NCBI GenBank assembly: GCA_023512835.1
Contig: CM042087.1
Span: 42,278,017 to 42,342,016 of the forward strand
Length of the DNA stretch: 64,000 bases
Direction of reading: 5' to 3'
From: Taxillus chinensis
Taxonomy: Eukaryota > Streptophyta > Magnoliopsida > Santalales > Loranthaceae
Shown here: positions 23,801-34,053 of the stretch, in pieces
Numbering within the stretch: the stretch's first letter is position 1
How the letters are laid out: each line of letters opens with the position of its first letter
Notes under the pieces: generated by a model
Seen by the model: only the letters and a program-made list of their open reading frames with translations
Told to the model about the DNA's origin: nothing
The model's database searches: none
Program-made: the position numbers and the translations under genes

Positions 23801-26800
23801 ACACAGGCCTGTGTATATTTATTCACTTTGGTTCAAGATCTGTTCCCCAGTTTTATACATTATTCACTGTAAACATATTCGGCCAGTCTTCCTTGATATT
23901 GGTTGACTATATTGGATTTATCTTTTAGTTAACAATTTTTTTTCTTTTTCAGATTGGTCTGGATGGAATTCGTATGCTTGATCCCACCAGTAATCGGACA
24001 TTGAGAATATATCCACTTGACAATGTTACCAGATGTGATGTAATTTTGTTGCTTTCTTTTTTGGATTCCCCACTAAAGTCATACACCTTTAATTCTTTGT
24101 TCTTGAGTAAGACGTAGATGCTGTACTGATGTAGGTAACTGAGTCATCGACCTTCACTTTTTGGGCAAAAAGTTCAGTTGATATTGAACCAAGGCGCATC
24201 AGACTCCAATCAAATAGCTACACTACCAATACACTTCTGGACATTGTGACAGCTGCAACTGTTCAGGTTTTGATCTAAACCATATTATTTGAGAATTAAT
24301 GATAATGTAAAGGTGTTTATTATCCATATATCCTGTTACCTGCACTTTTGAAACCTGGATCATGGTTCCCTCTTTTCCTGCAAAATATAGGATATTACAT
24401 ATTTACATGCCTAAATATAAAAAACTACATTTCCAAGTTTAATACAATTGAAATGATATTTTTTTAAAATCTTCTATATTATGAATAATAATGACACACG
24501 TTCCATTTTCAAAAATCAGATTTTAAAATTAATTTCTTTCCATACCCTTTATTTTGGATGGGTGGAAATGTTGAAAATTATATATAAAGTTTAAATATTT
24601 TTTTAAAAAATTATAACTATAATTAGTTGAATTGCAAATTTGTTTCGGTTTTCAGTTTGGAGTATTATTATTTCTCCATTACCTCAGCTGGATTTATCTA
24701 GCATGATAATATATTAAAAAATTGTTTCAACTTTGATGTATTTAAAAATGTGCATTTTTACCTGTCTCCGTTTCAACTACAATGATCTGCTGAATTGACA
24801 CATCTGTGATAGTGTTGGTGTTTATACATGATTATCATGGCTTATTTGTGTACCTTGAACTTGTCACCTTAAGTACACGTGTAATATGGGGGATCTAGGA
24901 CTCCATTCCCGCATCACATTTATGGGGATCTGACTTCCGGGGATTAAATTACTTAGACTTGAAGTGTGTGATGCATGTAGTAAATTTGTAATATATCTAA
25001 AATTTTAGCCATCCTAAGTTCTAAGAATTTTACATGTTGTTTAAAAATTATCCCTTTACTAAATATTTTAGGAATAAAGAATGTGGTGATCAGGTTTTTG
25101 GATTCATTTGGCCAGAGCATTTGAAGACATGTTTGTGTTTACCTGCACGTGTATCTACCTATTTATGAGAGTTGCATTTATGATTCAACTTTACCAGTCC
25201 TTTACACGAATCAATGTTTTAGGTATGTTTGTGCTTCAAGACATGAATTAATGGTGCTAAGCATTACCTTTTCTTTAATGCAGTTTAAGGAGATAGGTGG
25301 AAGAATTAGGCCTTCTGATTCGTTTAAGATGGCTGAGCAGCCTATGGAGAAGAAGAAAGGTCTTACTGACTGGATGAACATTCTCAAGCCTGCTAATGAG
25401 GAGAAAGATCATTGGGTAGGGGGTATCTGTTATTTTAGTTAATTTGTAATCACTTTGGTGCGTGTTTTGTTTCATTAAAAAACCAAATTTTGTGAAAAGT
25501 TGATGATAAAGCGTGTTTAGTTTGATGTTTTTTTATTTGCAAAACTATATTTTGAGTCACAAAATTTTGTTTTGTAAAGGCTTGTAAAGTTGCATTTGTT
25601 AAAATTTGGTTTTCACCAATTCAAAATCAAGTTTTGACCAATTGTCAAATTGTCCTCATAATTTTATATATTTTGAACATTTATCTTGATTACCTTAAAT
25701 AATGAAAAAAATTATATATGTATAAAAATAATATTTTACATATTACTATGTTATAGCATTAATATTTAAAAAATTATTATCATTAAAAAGAGCCTTTCCA
25801 AAAAAACTTAAAAAATTATTATCATTATTAGTTTGTTACTATATTCATACAACATTAATATTTTGAAACATAATAATAGTTATTATTATTAGTCCTACTT
25901 ATATTTATATACTATTGTTATTATATTACAAAAACTATTATTAGTATTATTATAGCTAATTATATTTATTCAAAAATAACTGAAATGTTATTTTTTAATT
26001 ATTTTATTTTATTCAAATTATGTATTCAAATGGTATAATTATTTATTATTTTTAATTAATCTTTTATATAATTTATTTGTAAAATACCATTCTTAATGTT
26101 ATTATTTTATTATACTTTAAGTTACTTTTTTACTAATATTAAAAAATTAATGTGTATAGTTAATTAAATCAAACCAACAAGTCTTAATTTCAATAATACG
26201 TGGTTGATTTTATAAACCAAAATATATAGAAAGTTTATATTTGATCCAATATATCGATTATTCTCTTCTAAATATTTGTATCAGTCGCTATTCTTTCTTT
26301 CAAATCTAACAATTTCATATCTTTTGTTATCTTTAGTAATTTTTATTAATTTTTTATCTCGTTCAATGTCAATCTTCTCCACACTTTATTATATCTCTTA
26401 CGATTTATGAGAGAAAGAAAAAGAGAGCTAATGGGTAGTTAATTCATGTAATGGGGGTCCTTTGGGGCCAATGTCAATTCCTTTGGGGGTCAATGGGGGT
26501 CCACACTTTATTCAATGTCAATTCCTTTGGGGGTCCTCGGCGGTGACGCATAAGTATCCTTTGGTGAGTTGGGCTTCCATTAGCCGTCCTCTCTCTTGTG
26601 GTGGATTAGCTTCCATTAACCTTTGGGAAATGGTTATGGTGGTTTGGCGTGGAGCGTGACTCTCTTTGTTGGCAGGTCATTGTGGCCAAATATGGGGCCT
26701 TGGGAGGTGGTTGGACCTCTAATCCCCTTCGTGGTCCGCATGGCGTGGGTCTTTGGCGGTTTATTCGGTCTGGTTGGCGGTCCTTTGCTTCTTTCGTGGC

Positions 26801-29800
26801 TTTTGAGGTGGGTGATGGCTCTTCTATCCGCTTCTGGGAGGATGCCTGGTGCTTGGATGTGCCCTTGAAAGTGGCTTATCCTGAGTTGTTCCGCCTTGCT
26901 GTTGCTCGTGAGGGCTTTGTAGCTGATTTCTACTCGGATTATGGCTCCGGGGTGGAGTGGGAGGTTACCTTTTCTCGGCCTTCTCATGATTGGGAGTTAG
27001 AGGCTTTTGCTTCTTTCTTTGAGGTGTTATATTTTGCCCCCTTGCGTCGCGGTTGTCCGGACCGTTTATGTTGGCATCCTGCTCGGGCTCAGGGCTTTCG
27101 TGTGCGGTCTTTTTATGCTGCCCGGTTGCCTATTTTTTCGGGGTGCTTCTCATGGCGGAGTGTTTGGCAGGCTCCAGTCCCTCCGCGGCTGGATTTCTTT
27201 GCTTGGACGGCGGTTTTGGGGCGGATTTTGACTGCGGACAACCTGCGTCGGCGGGGGATGGTACTTCCTTGTTGGTGTTACATGTGTAAGGCCGCCGGGG
27301 AGTCCGTGGATCACCTTCTTCTTCATTGTCCCGTTGCTCGATTTCTTTGGGATTTCGTCTTGGGATTGTTTGGTTTATCTTGGGTGACGCCTCTCCGTGT
27401 TCTTGGGCTTTTCTCCTCCTTGCAGGGGCGGGTGGGCCACAAATCTGCGGCGCCATTCCTCATTGCATTCTTTGGTGTCTCTGGCGGGAGAGGAATGCTC
27501 GTCTCTTGCAGGGTTGCGAAAGCCGCTTGGATGAGCTTAAACTTTGTTTTCTCCAGTGCCTTGGGGATTGTTTGGTTGGATCTGGGCATTTGCTGTCTTT
27601 CTTATTTTCTTGATGTTATTTATGTTTGTTCCTTTTAACCTTGGTTGACTTGGGCTTTTTTCCGTCTTCTGTTTGTATTCTCTTTCTTGTGCACTTCTTG
27701 TGTATTTGGTTTTTAATAAATTTCACTACTTATCAAAAAAAAAAAAAATCATGTAATGGGATAATGGGTAGTTATTTCTTATAAAGGAATAATGGATAGT
27801 TAATGTAGTGGGAAACATGGTAGTTTCCTTATGAGAGTTATGGTTAGTTAATTTAAGTTGCAGGAGTTGTGAGTGAGTATTTGTAAGACTATATATAGTC
27901 GTATCTTTTTTTTTTGTAAAACATGTTTTTGAATGAATTAAAAAAAGAACAATTTTCTACAATCCTTCTCTTGCTAAATTCTGGTTAGAGTAGTCCTTAT
28001 CACTCCTCTAACAGCTAAATCCTTTAGCCTACATCTTAAATGACCAAACAATTACTCCAAAGACACAATAAATATCCTTTCGAATCTGTCCATCATAGTT
28101 TTACTGTATATCATTCTTAACATTAGCATCTCAACGACACGGAGTTTCTGATAGTTAATAATTATATTTAAATATTATGTAATATCCAAAACACATGAAA
28201 CTATTTTGGATTATATTTTACTTTGCAAACGAAACATGTGTTCCTATTTCATTGAAGCTCAATTTTGCTGTCCGTTTATGTCATTTGTTTGAAATAAAAG
28301 TTGCTTTTTTGTTTCTAAAGGTTCCTGACGAAGCGGCTGCCAAGTGTACATCATGTGGGACAGATTTTGGTGCTTTTTTACGGAGGGTATTTTTTTTCCT
28401 TTGACCTATGAATCAGGATACGTGCCTATTTTTTGCTTTTCATGTTTGAATTGCTTCTTCGCCTCATGGTCTCCTTTGCACATTCAGCATCATTGCAGGA
28501 ATTGTGGGGATATTTTCTGTGACAAGTGCACCCATGGCAGAATTGCTCTTACTGCAGAAGAGAATGCGCAGCCAGTTAGAGTTTGTGATCGTTGCATGGT
28601 AAATGCAGTGTCAGTGGTGTCTTAATAATGAGCCTTCAGTGTGTTATTTTAAGGATCATGCAATCTGCGTACATATTTTCTTTATTTATCACTTCGGTCT
28701 AAAAATTTATTCTATGGCGGTGTTTCCTTGCTTTGTCCTATCTCTTTATTCTTTGATCAAAGAGCCCACACAAACTTCTAGCTTCTTTGATTTTTTATTT
28801 CACGTCAATGTGGTTCTAAATCATTCCATTGCTTTCATTTACAGGCTGAAGTTACACAAAGGTTGACAAATGCTAAGGAAACAGCCTGTAAACCTGCTGG
28901 TTTACAGAGTCATGAGGATCTTGCCAAGAAGCTTCAGGTCATTTATGATGAAAAAAAATACCTCTTGTGATGAGTTGCTATTGTTTAGATGAGTATTAAA
29001 AGTTTTTGGTGCCTGAATTAATCTTCTCCTCTGATGAGTACTTTTTGTTGTTTTAATGTCTGTGATATCATCATTCATAATTTGTTTTATGCTGGAAATC
29101 AGTTTTACTACCCAATTTTAGAAACGGGGTAGAGATTATGCCATTATGTGTTATTACTCTGGTTATTTTGGCACTGGCCGGAAATGTTCTGTGAACATTA
29201 AGCATGTTCATGTTTGTTTGTTTTTAAAAGCAAAACAAAAAATAAATGCAAATTACGTTAATTGCCTTTGTTTGTGTGCACATGAACCATGTGGGTTACT
29301 CCTGTAGCTTCTTCAGTTACCTTTTATTGGTTTTACTTATAATGTTATGTGCGTTTTCAGCGGAGAGGTGTGGTAATATATGGGTGTGTTTGTGATCAAG
29401 AGTAAAACATAGACCTCTGACATAGATGCAACTATCATTTGGTATTCTGGATTGAAATCCATGTTGTTATTGGTTGTGTGAGCATGCATGTGAGAGCTTG
29501 GAAGTCTGAATGCTTTTCTGGTTTATTCATTTTTTGCAGGAGGAGATGGAAAAGAATCGTAAATCATCATCAGGCAAGTCCATCACTTTTTTAATATAAT
29601 TTTCTCCTAAAATTGAAACAACAGTATATACATATTTGGAAATACTTCCTTTTCATAAAAACATATAAAGATAGTCAATGCAAAAGGTGTTAACATTTTA
29701 TTAAAGAAACGTGATGTAAAAGTTGATAGACATTCGGAAAATTTTCTTCTTTACTGCAATATATAACACCCGGAAATAGTGTGGCATGTTTAAAGGTAGC

Positions 29801-30096
29801 AAATGCAATCTAGGAAGCAATGCATGCAAATGTTAGTTACCCACTGAGCATGTTGCTTTCACAGGGTCAAAGGCAGATGGATCTGGAAGGCGGATGAGAG
29901 AGGTCGCCTGCCCAACATGCACTGTCCACTTACAGGTTTGGAGGCTCAATCCTAGTTCTGCATTTGACGTTTTATGTACACAGTTTTTGGATGTCAATCT
30001 TAATGGATGTAATTGCAGGTTCAAGTTCCAAGCTCTGGTTCAGAGACGATAGAGTGTGGGGTATGCCAGCACCCATTCCTCGTGGGTGCTAACTGA
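17897..30096 (+). CDS. FREE1: FREE1/FYVE1 endosomal sorting protein, ten exons, apparent frameshift in exon 1
   Basis: Exons are 17897-18870, 23953-24039, 24135-24266, 25284-25415, 28321-28386, 28488-28598, 28845-28937, 29540-29573, 29865-29935 and 30019-30096, about 592 codons if one missing base is allowed (the Arabidopsis protein is about 600). The N-terminus MQQGDFGSVSYY is followed by a long proline-rich region. Exons 5-6 make the FYVE zinc finger: KCTSCGTDF, the RRHHCRNCG signature split by an intron, and RVCDRCM. Exons 7-8 form a coiled coil, and the end has paired CxxC motifs (CPTC, CGVC). FREE1 is a plant ESCRT component that binds PI3P and ubiquitin and forms intralumenal vesicles at multivesicular bodies. 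In the C run at 18058-18066 the frame slips. Intron 8 has a GC-AG border (CAG|GCAAGT). Introns 1 and 4 carry LINE sequence. Confidence 0.92.
18058..18066 (+). other. FREE1: Homopolymer frameshift site in FREE1 exon 1
   Basis: After the TAC codon ending at 18058 there are eight further C residues before GCCGCC. The start codon frame and the frame used by the remainder of exon 1 agree only if the run is one base longer or two shorter. The downstream frame has no upstream ATG before a stop, so the two halves belong to one protein. Confidence 0.75.
19560..21260 (-). mobile_element. Decayed RTE-type LINE, antisense in FREE1 intron 1
   Basis: The minus strand, read from about 21260 downward, gives endonuclease-type phrases: ASWNIESLTGKSIELVEI near 21240-21180, CLQETKS near 21150, and DEVVEVRRKGNKIIVIKPIL near 21035-20975. 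These are followed by TRDFHTVKCVKDYNHKILMK near 20090-20040 and YENKCDIQDCLNY near 19735-19695. Their order matches the apurinic endonuclease, linker and start of reverse transcriptase of plant RTE-like LINEs. Stops and frameshifts are frequent, so it is a dead copy. Its antisense orientation inside an intron is common for tolerated insertions. Ends are not resolved. Confidence 0.75.
22380..23050. repeat. Unclassified repeat-like sequence in FREE1 intron 1
   Basis: The stretch contains GGGTA/GGGGAT-rich phrases (about 22375-22470 and 22740-22800) and a short tandem unit around AATTAAGCCAAAGATTAGTTT occurring at about 22931-22951 and again at about 22970-22990. It resembles transposon remnant sequence, but no family was recognised. 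Confidence 0.35.
23203..23262. mobile_element. Very short LINE-tail-like insertion with flanking direct repeats
   Basis: Two near-identical 20-21 base repeats (AACTTCCCCATAAATTTCC at about 23203-23223 and AACTTCCCCATGAATTTCC at about 23242-23262) flank only TTATCAAAAAAACAAAAA. The same TTATCAAAAAAA ends the larger LINE at 27730-27748. Confidence 0.5.
26456..27748 (+). mobile_element. 5'-truncated L1-type LINE in FREE1 intron 4
   Basis: A GC-rich island ends in an AATAAA, the phrase TACTTATC and an A tail. It is flanked by a 12-base direct repeat (TCATGTAATGGG at 26444-26455 and 27749-27760), the target-site duplication. The open frame at 26649-27638 (continuing upstream in the same frame) reads VERDSLCWQVIVAKYG, then SVWQAPVPPRLDFFAWTAVL and a zf-RVT-type zinc motif CYMCKAAGESVDHLLLHC, the C-terminal part of plant L1 ORF2 proteins. 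Near 27440 the family reading continues in another frame (WRERNARLLQGCESR), so the copy is damaged. The left end carries a 44-base tandem duplication containing CAATGTCAATTCCTTTGGGG. Orientation is sense with respect to FREE1. Confidence 0.88.
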
Positions 30097-31246
30097 TTCA
30101 ACGGCCCTTCTATTCCATCCTGTACAAAGAAGGATATTGCCTCCATGTCAATATTTGGCTTAATCCATGACGGTTCACTATAAGCTTTAAGGTATCAGAT
30201 CATTGTAATACCTGTTCGTATTGGGCTGATACCACATTCTATTATGTGGTTGAGAGAGTTTTTTTTTTTTAAATTATTTTAAATAATTGGAACGACTTGA
30301 TTTTACTCTACTTTTTAATCATTAATAATTTGAATGTTTGTGTGATTGTGTATGTCATTGATTTTTGGGCTGCGTCCAGAAGTTTTTTCCAGGTGGGTGG
30401 TGTGCATGCCTGCCTGCAAAAATGTTTTGGCTGAGAACTAAAATTGTATAGTATTTTCACATGAAATGATAACTTATTTAAAGAAATCGGGCTTCTTGTG
30501 GTTCAGGAATTGATTTATTGTTTCTGGTTCGGTAATATATCATAAATCTTGTACTCTTTAATTTTTTTACTCTGAATTTTTTTTCATAGTGACAGTGTGA
30601 ATGAAAATGCCACACCGCATGGACGAACTGTTAATTTTTACGTTTTTTTTTTTGGTTTGTGGGCGATTACAGTTGCAACGCACAATCTAAAGGCAGATAA
30701 GAAACAAGAATAGGTTACCAACATTTTTGGACAAGTATGAACTTGAATTTCCGATGCATAAAATGTGCAACAAGCACGAAATAACAAACCAATGAACGAC
30801 TTATCTATGTTAGTTTACGGTTTGTGTGCAAAACGTTTGTAATAAGTACGTAACAAAAATTGCGTTATAATTTTTTTTGGACAAACATGAACTTTTTAAC
30901 TCGATGCAGAAAATGAGCGGAGGCTGAGTTTTTAGCAGTGTTAAGCCTGAGCAGCGGCTGAGTTGTGACGGCTATATATCGGATTACGAGTTTTAGCGTG
31001 GCTCACATTTTTTTGCAAGAGTTGCTTCTTTGGAGTAATTCATAATTCGTAATTCATGAGTGTTAGTCGACGAAGAGGTCTAGAGTCCATAAGAGAGCAT
31101 GCACGACAATCCTATACGCATGAATATGGGTGCCATCTCGCGTTGGCACTAAGCTTCGTGGCTGCAACTATGACGTTGCTGTGGAGGTGGGTTCGACGGA
31201 AGAGGCTATTGCCATTTGGGGCGGATTGGCCTGAGCATTAGTAGTA
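30097..31246. other. FREE1 3' UTR and intergenic sequence
   Basis: The first few hundred bases are the probable 3' UTR. The remainder shows no recognisable exon. An open frame at 31056-31241 has no family resemblance. Confidence 0.4.
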
Positions 31247-31249
31247 TTA

Positions 31250-31660
31250 GAGCATTTTCAAGACTATTTCTATAGAAAATTTTAGATGAGCCATTTATGA
31301 AGCTTTACTCCAACACTATTCTTTATATATTCAACATACTTTTATTTTCTTTTTCTTTCTTTTCACGTCATTGGCGAGCCGCCATGCACAATCCACCGTC
31401 AATTGCCACCTTCCTCAATCTTGCCATCGATTGCCGCTCATCCTTCGATCTGGGCAAAAGATGAGATCATAGGCGTCGATGACCTTCATGGCGACGGTGA
31501 AGGATGTGATGGCGAGGCGGAGGAGGATGTAAGGCGGTGTGGGGGCTTATGTAAAAAAATGAATATTAATTTTTCAGCCGCAGCAAATTATAGATGTGTA
31601 GAGTAAAATAAGAGTTTATTTTGTCATTTATAAATAATAAAAAGTTTGTTAGAATTGCTC
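31250..31660. mobile_element. PIF/Harbinger-like MITE (tentative)
   Basis: The ends GAGCATTTTCAA and (complement) GAGCAATTCTAA form a short imperfect inverted repeat, flanked on both sides by TTA, the target duplication expected for PIF/Harbinger elements. The 411-base interior has a GC-richer middle with no transposase. Confidence 0.45.
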
Positions 31661-31663
31661 TTA

Positions 31664-31846
31664 CTAGTAAAATATTTAAATATTTTAATAAATTTATTTA
31701 TATTAAATAATATTAATCATAAATTATATTTAAAATTTATGTCTTAATTATAAAATTTACTAAAACTTTAAATTTCATTTGTGAACATTAAATTTACATA
31801 TAACTAAATTTATTAAAATATTTAACTATTTCATTACTAAACTTAT
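31664..31846. mobile_element. AT-rich inverted-repeat MITE, copy 1
   Basis: The arms (AAATATTTTAATAAATTTAT near 31675-31700 and its complement near 31800-31825) form a long palindrome. Related arms are found again at 59513-59790. It lies directly against the Harbinger-like element. Confidence 0.5.
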
Positions 31847-33659
31847 GTCTTAATTATAAGCACATATAGATTAGGGAATGAGCATGACATACATTATTTT
31901 CCAATTGCAAAATTATAATCCATTTATTTTCACATATAGAATAAAACTTATGATTAGAACATAAGCTTACAGAATAAAACTAAAAAATAACAAGTCAATT
32001 GTAAATAAAATATTTTTTTCACATTAATTTTCTCCAAAAGTTAATATTTTGGTCGAATAATGGATAATCTCTCTCTTAACCATTTTCAGCTTCTTGCAAA
32101 TTATCAATTCTGCTCAGAGATTTTGTGGCATTTTATCTATCATAATTTTAAATAGATTTAAACCCAAATTTGTTTAAATGTGTTATATGTAAAATTGTCT
32201 TTTGCCTCTCCTTTTTTTTTTTAACCCACTTTTGACCCCCTAACTTTGAATCCTAGATTCACTGGCTACCCCATGGGGATCTCCCAGAGGGGTCATTATA
32301 TATAGCATGCTTTCTTCGTGTGTTATTGCTCGCAAGTTTGAGTTGATGAAGATCGTAGAGATTCATTTGAGTTGTGTTGGGATGTACGTTGCTGTGTGCA
32401 TTATGGGGAGTTGTGACCGTAAGTGCCAAGGAGAGGCTGTGGCTATCTACGAAGGATAAGTCCAACCTCAATTCCTCTATTAAATCTGGGAAGAGCCTCA
32501 TAAGAGATTACGAGAAATAACGACCACACTAACAACAATTGAAAAACCGCTGGCAGTACTGACTCATTTCCTCTATTATAATAGTTTCTGGTCTCCAAAT
32601 TGTATCTTAATTTGTGTTACTATATAATATATTTTAATATAGTATTTATTTTAAAAATAATTTTTAAAAAATAATAGAATAAACCTAATAATAATATTTT
32701 TTTATGAAATTATATTAATATTATATATACACATGTAGATTTATAATATGTAAAAGTATTATTTGTTAACTAATAAAAGTACTCGAATTGATTATTTTAG
32801 TAAACACAATACTTGATTTAAGTGAAGACTGATGTGCCACATATAACTAATATATTAAAGTATTTTTAATTCTATCAGGTGAGTAATTAAAGTTAATTTT
32901 AACTTAATATAATATTATTTTAACTAATGATACTGTACTTAATTTTTGTTTTTCTTAAATTACCTTACGAACACCCGAAGCCATCATTGGAAGTTGTGCA
33001 CCGCTGCTCCGACAGTAAGATCCCATACTCCATGCTGATGCGGCTCCTCCATGCACTCCTCAAACCTGGCGTGCAGATCCGGCGCAGATCAACAGAGACA
33101 TCAAGCTCTTCTCGAGCTTGGCTTGGTCCAAAGAATGATTATCAGAACTACTAGAAGGGTGGTGGTAACAAGCTGGGGAATAGGCGGTGCTAGGGACAGC
33201 GCTGACAAGAGATATTGGGATAGAGATGTTGGGATAGTGCAGGAGTTGGAGGTAGCCAAATTCGGTGACAAAAATCAAATCAGACTCACGGTGGTCAAGG
33301 ACGTGCATGACGGTGACTTGGCTGGGTGGGCGAGTAGAAGCGGCAAGTCAAGGATGGCAACTCTAAGGCAGTGGTGATGAGGGTGAAGAGGGCTAAAAGA
33401 AGTTAAGGTGATGAAGCAAGATGGATATCGGGTTTTGAAGGTGGCTTTGTCAGCTCAAAAGGGTGAAAAGGATAGTTGGCAATTAGGGGGCATGACCAAC
33501 TAAGACAAAAGTTAAACTAATAGCTTAATTTAGCCATTAAAGAGTAATTTAAATCAAATTCTACTATAAAAATTTGAAAAATATTTTACTATAGTTAATA
33601 AATTGTAAATGCACACCCATTAATAAAGACAGGTACCTAGTTAGTTGAATAGAACGGCT
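31847..33659. other. Intergenic sequence
   Basis: Mostly AT-rich. A GC-richer patch at about 32970-33380 has overlapping open frames on both strands (108 codons plus, 82 codons minus). The minus frame looks more protein-like but matches nothing I can name. It may be a gene relic. Confidence 0.35.
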
Positions 33660-34053
33660 ATCCCTGGTCGGCAGGGGCATCCGGTGGCTGCCGATAGACA
33701 GCAACACAAGTGCAAAACCAAAAATAAAACCCAACCTCGCTTTATAATTTATAAAACCTCTACATTCAAACGGTTTCCAAACCCAAAGCCCTCTGCTTTC
33801 TCAACGCAACCTCTTAATGTTTCATTATTTGAACTTTAAAAGACATTACTAAACAAAAAAACAGTACTTAGTAGCATGTAGATAAGGTTCTATTACCAAC
33901 AAGCATAATCCGGCACATAACCAACACAAATAAAACACAGAAGCTTAGTGACACGATGTCATCTGCTACTAAGTTGATGTATTTTCAACAACAAAATGTC
34001 AGGAGAAGCAACCATGCAACATGAAATCCAACATAAAAGAATTTTTTCCTTTG

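Noticed and set aside
26649..27638. The longest open frame in the window, 329 codons, as a host gene
   Set aside because: Its sequence is the C-terminal zinc-containing part of an L1-type LINE polyprotein, with target duplications and an A tail around it.
31056..31606. Two small plus-strand open frames
   Set aside because: The second lies inside the MITE-like element and neither resembles a known protein.
33060..33308. Minus-strand open frame of 82 codons with protein-like composition
   Set aside because: No family could be recognised and no splice partners are evident; a faint GRAS-like phrase was not convincing.
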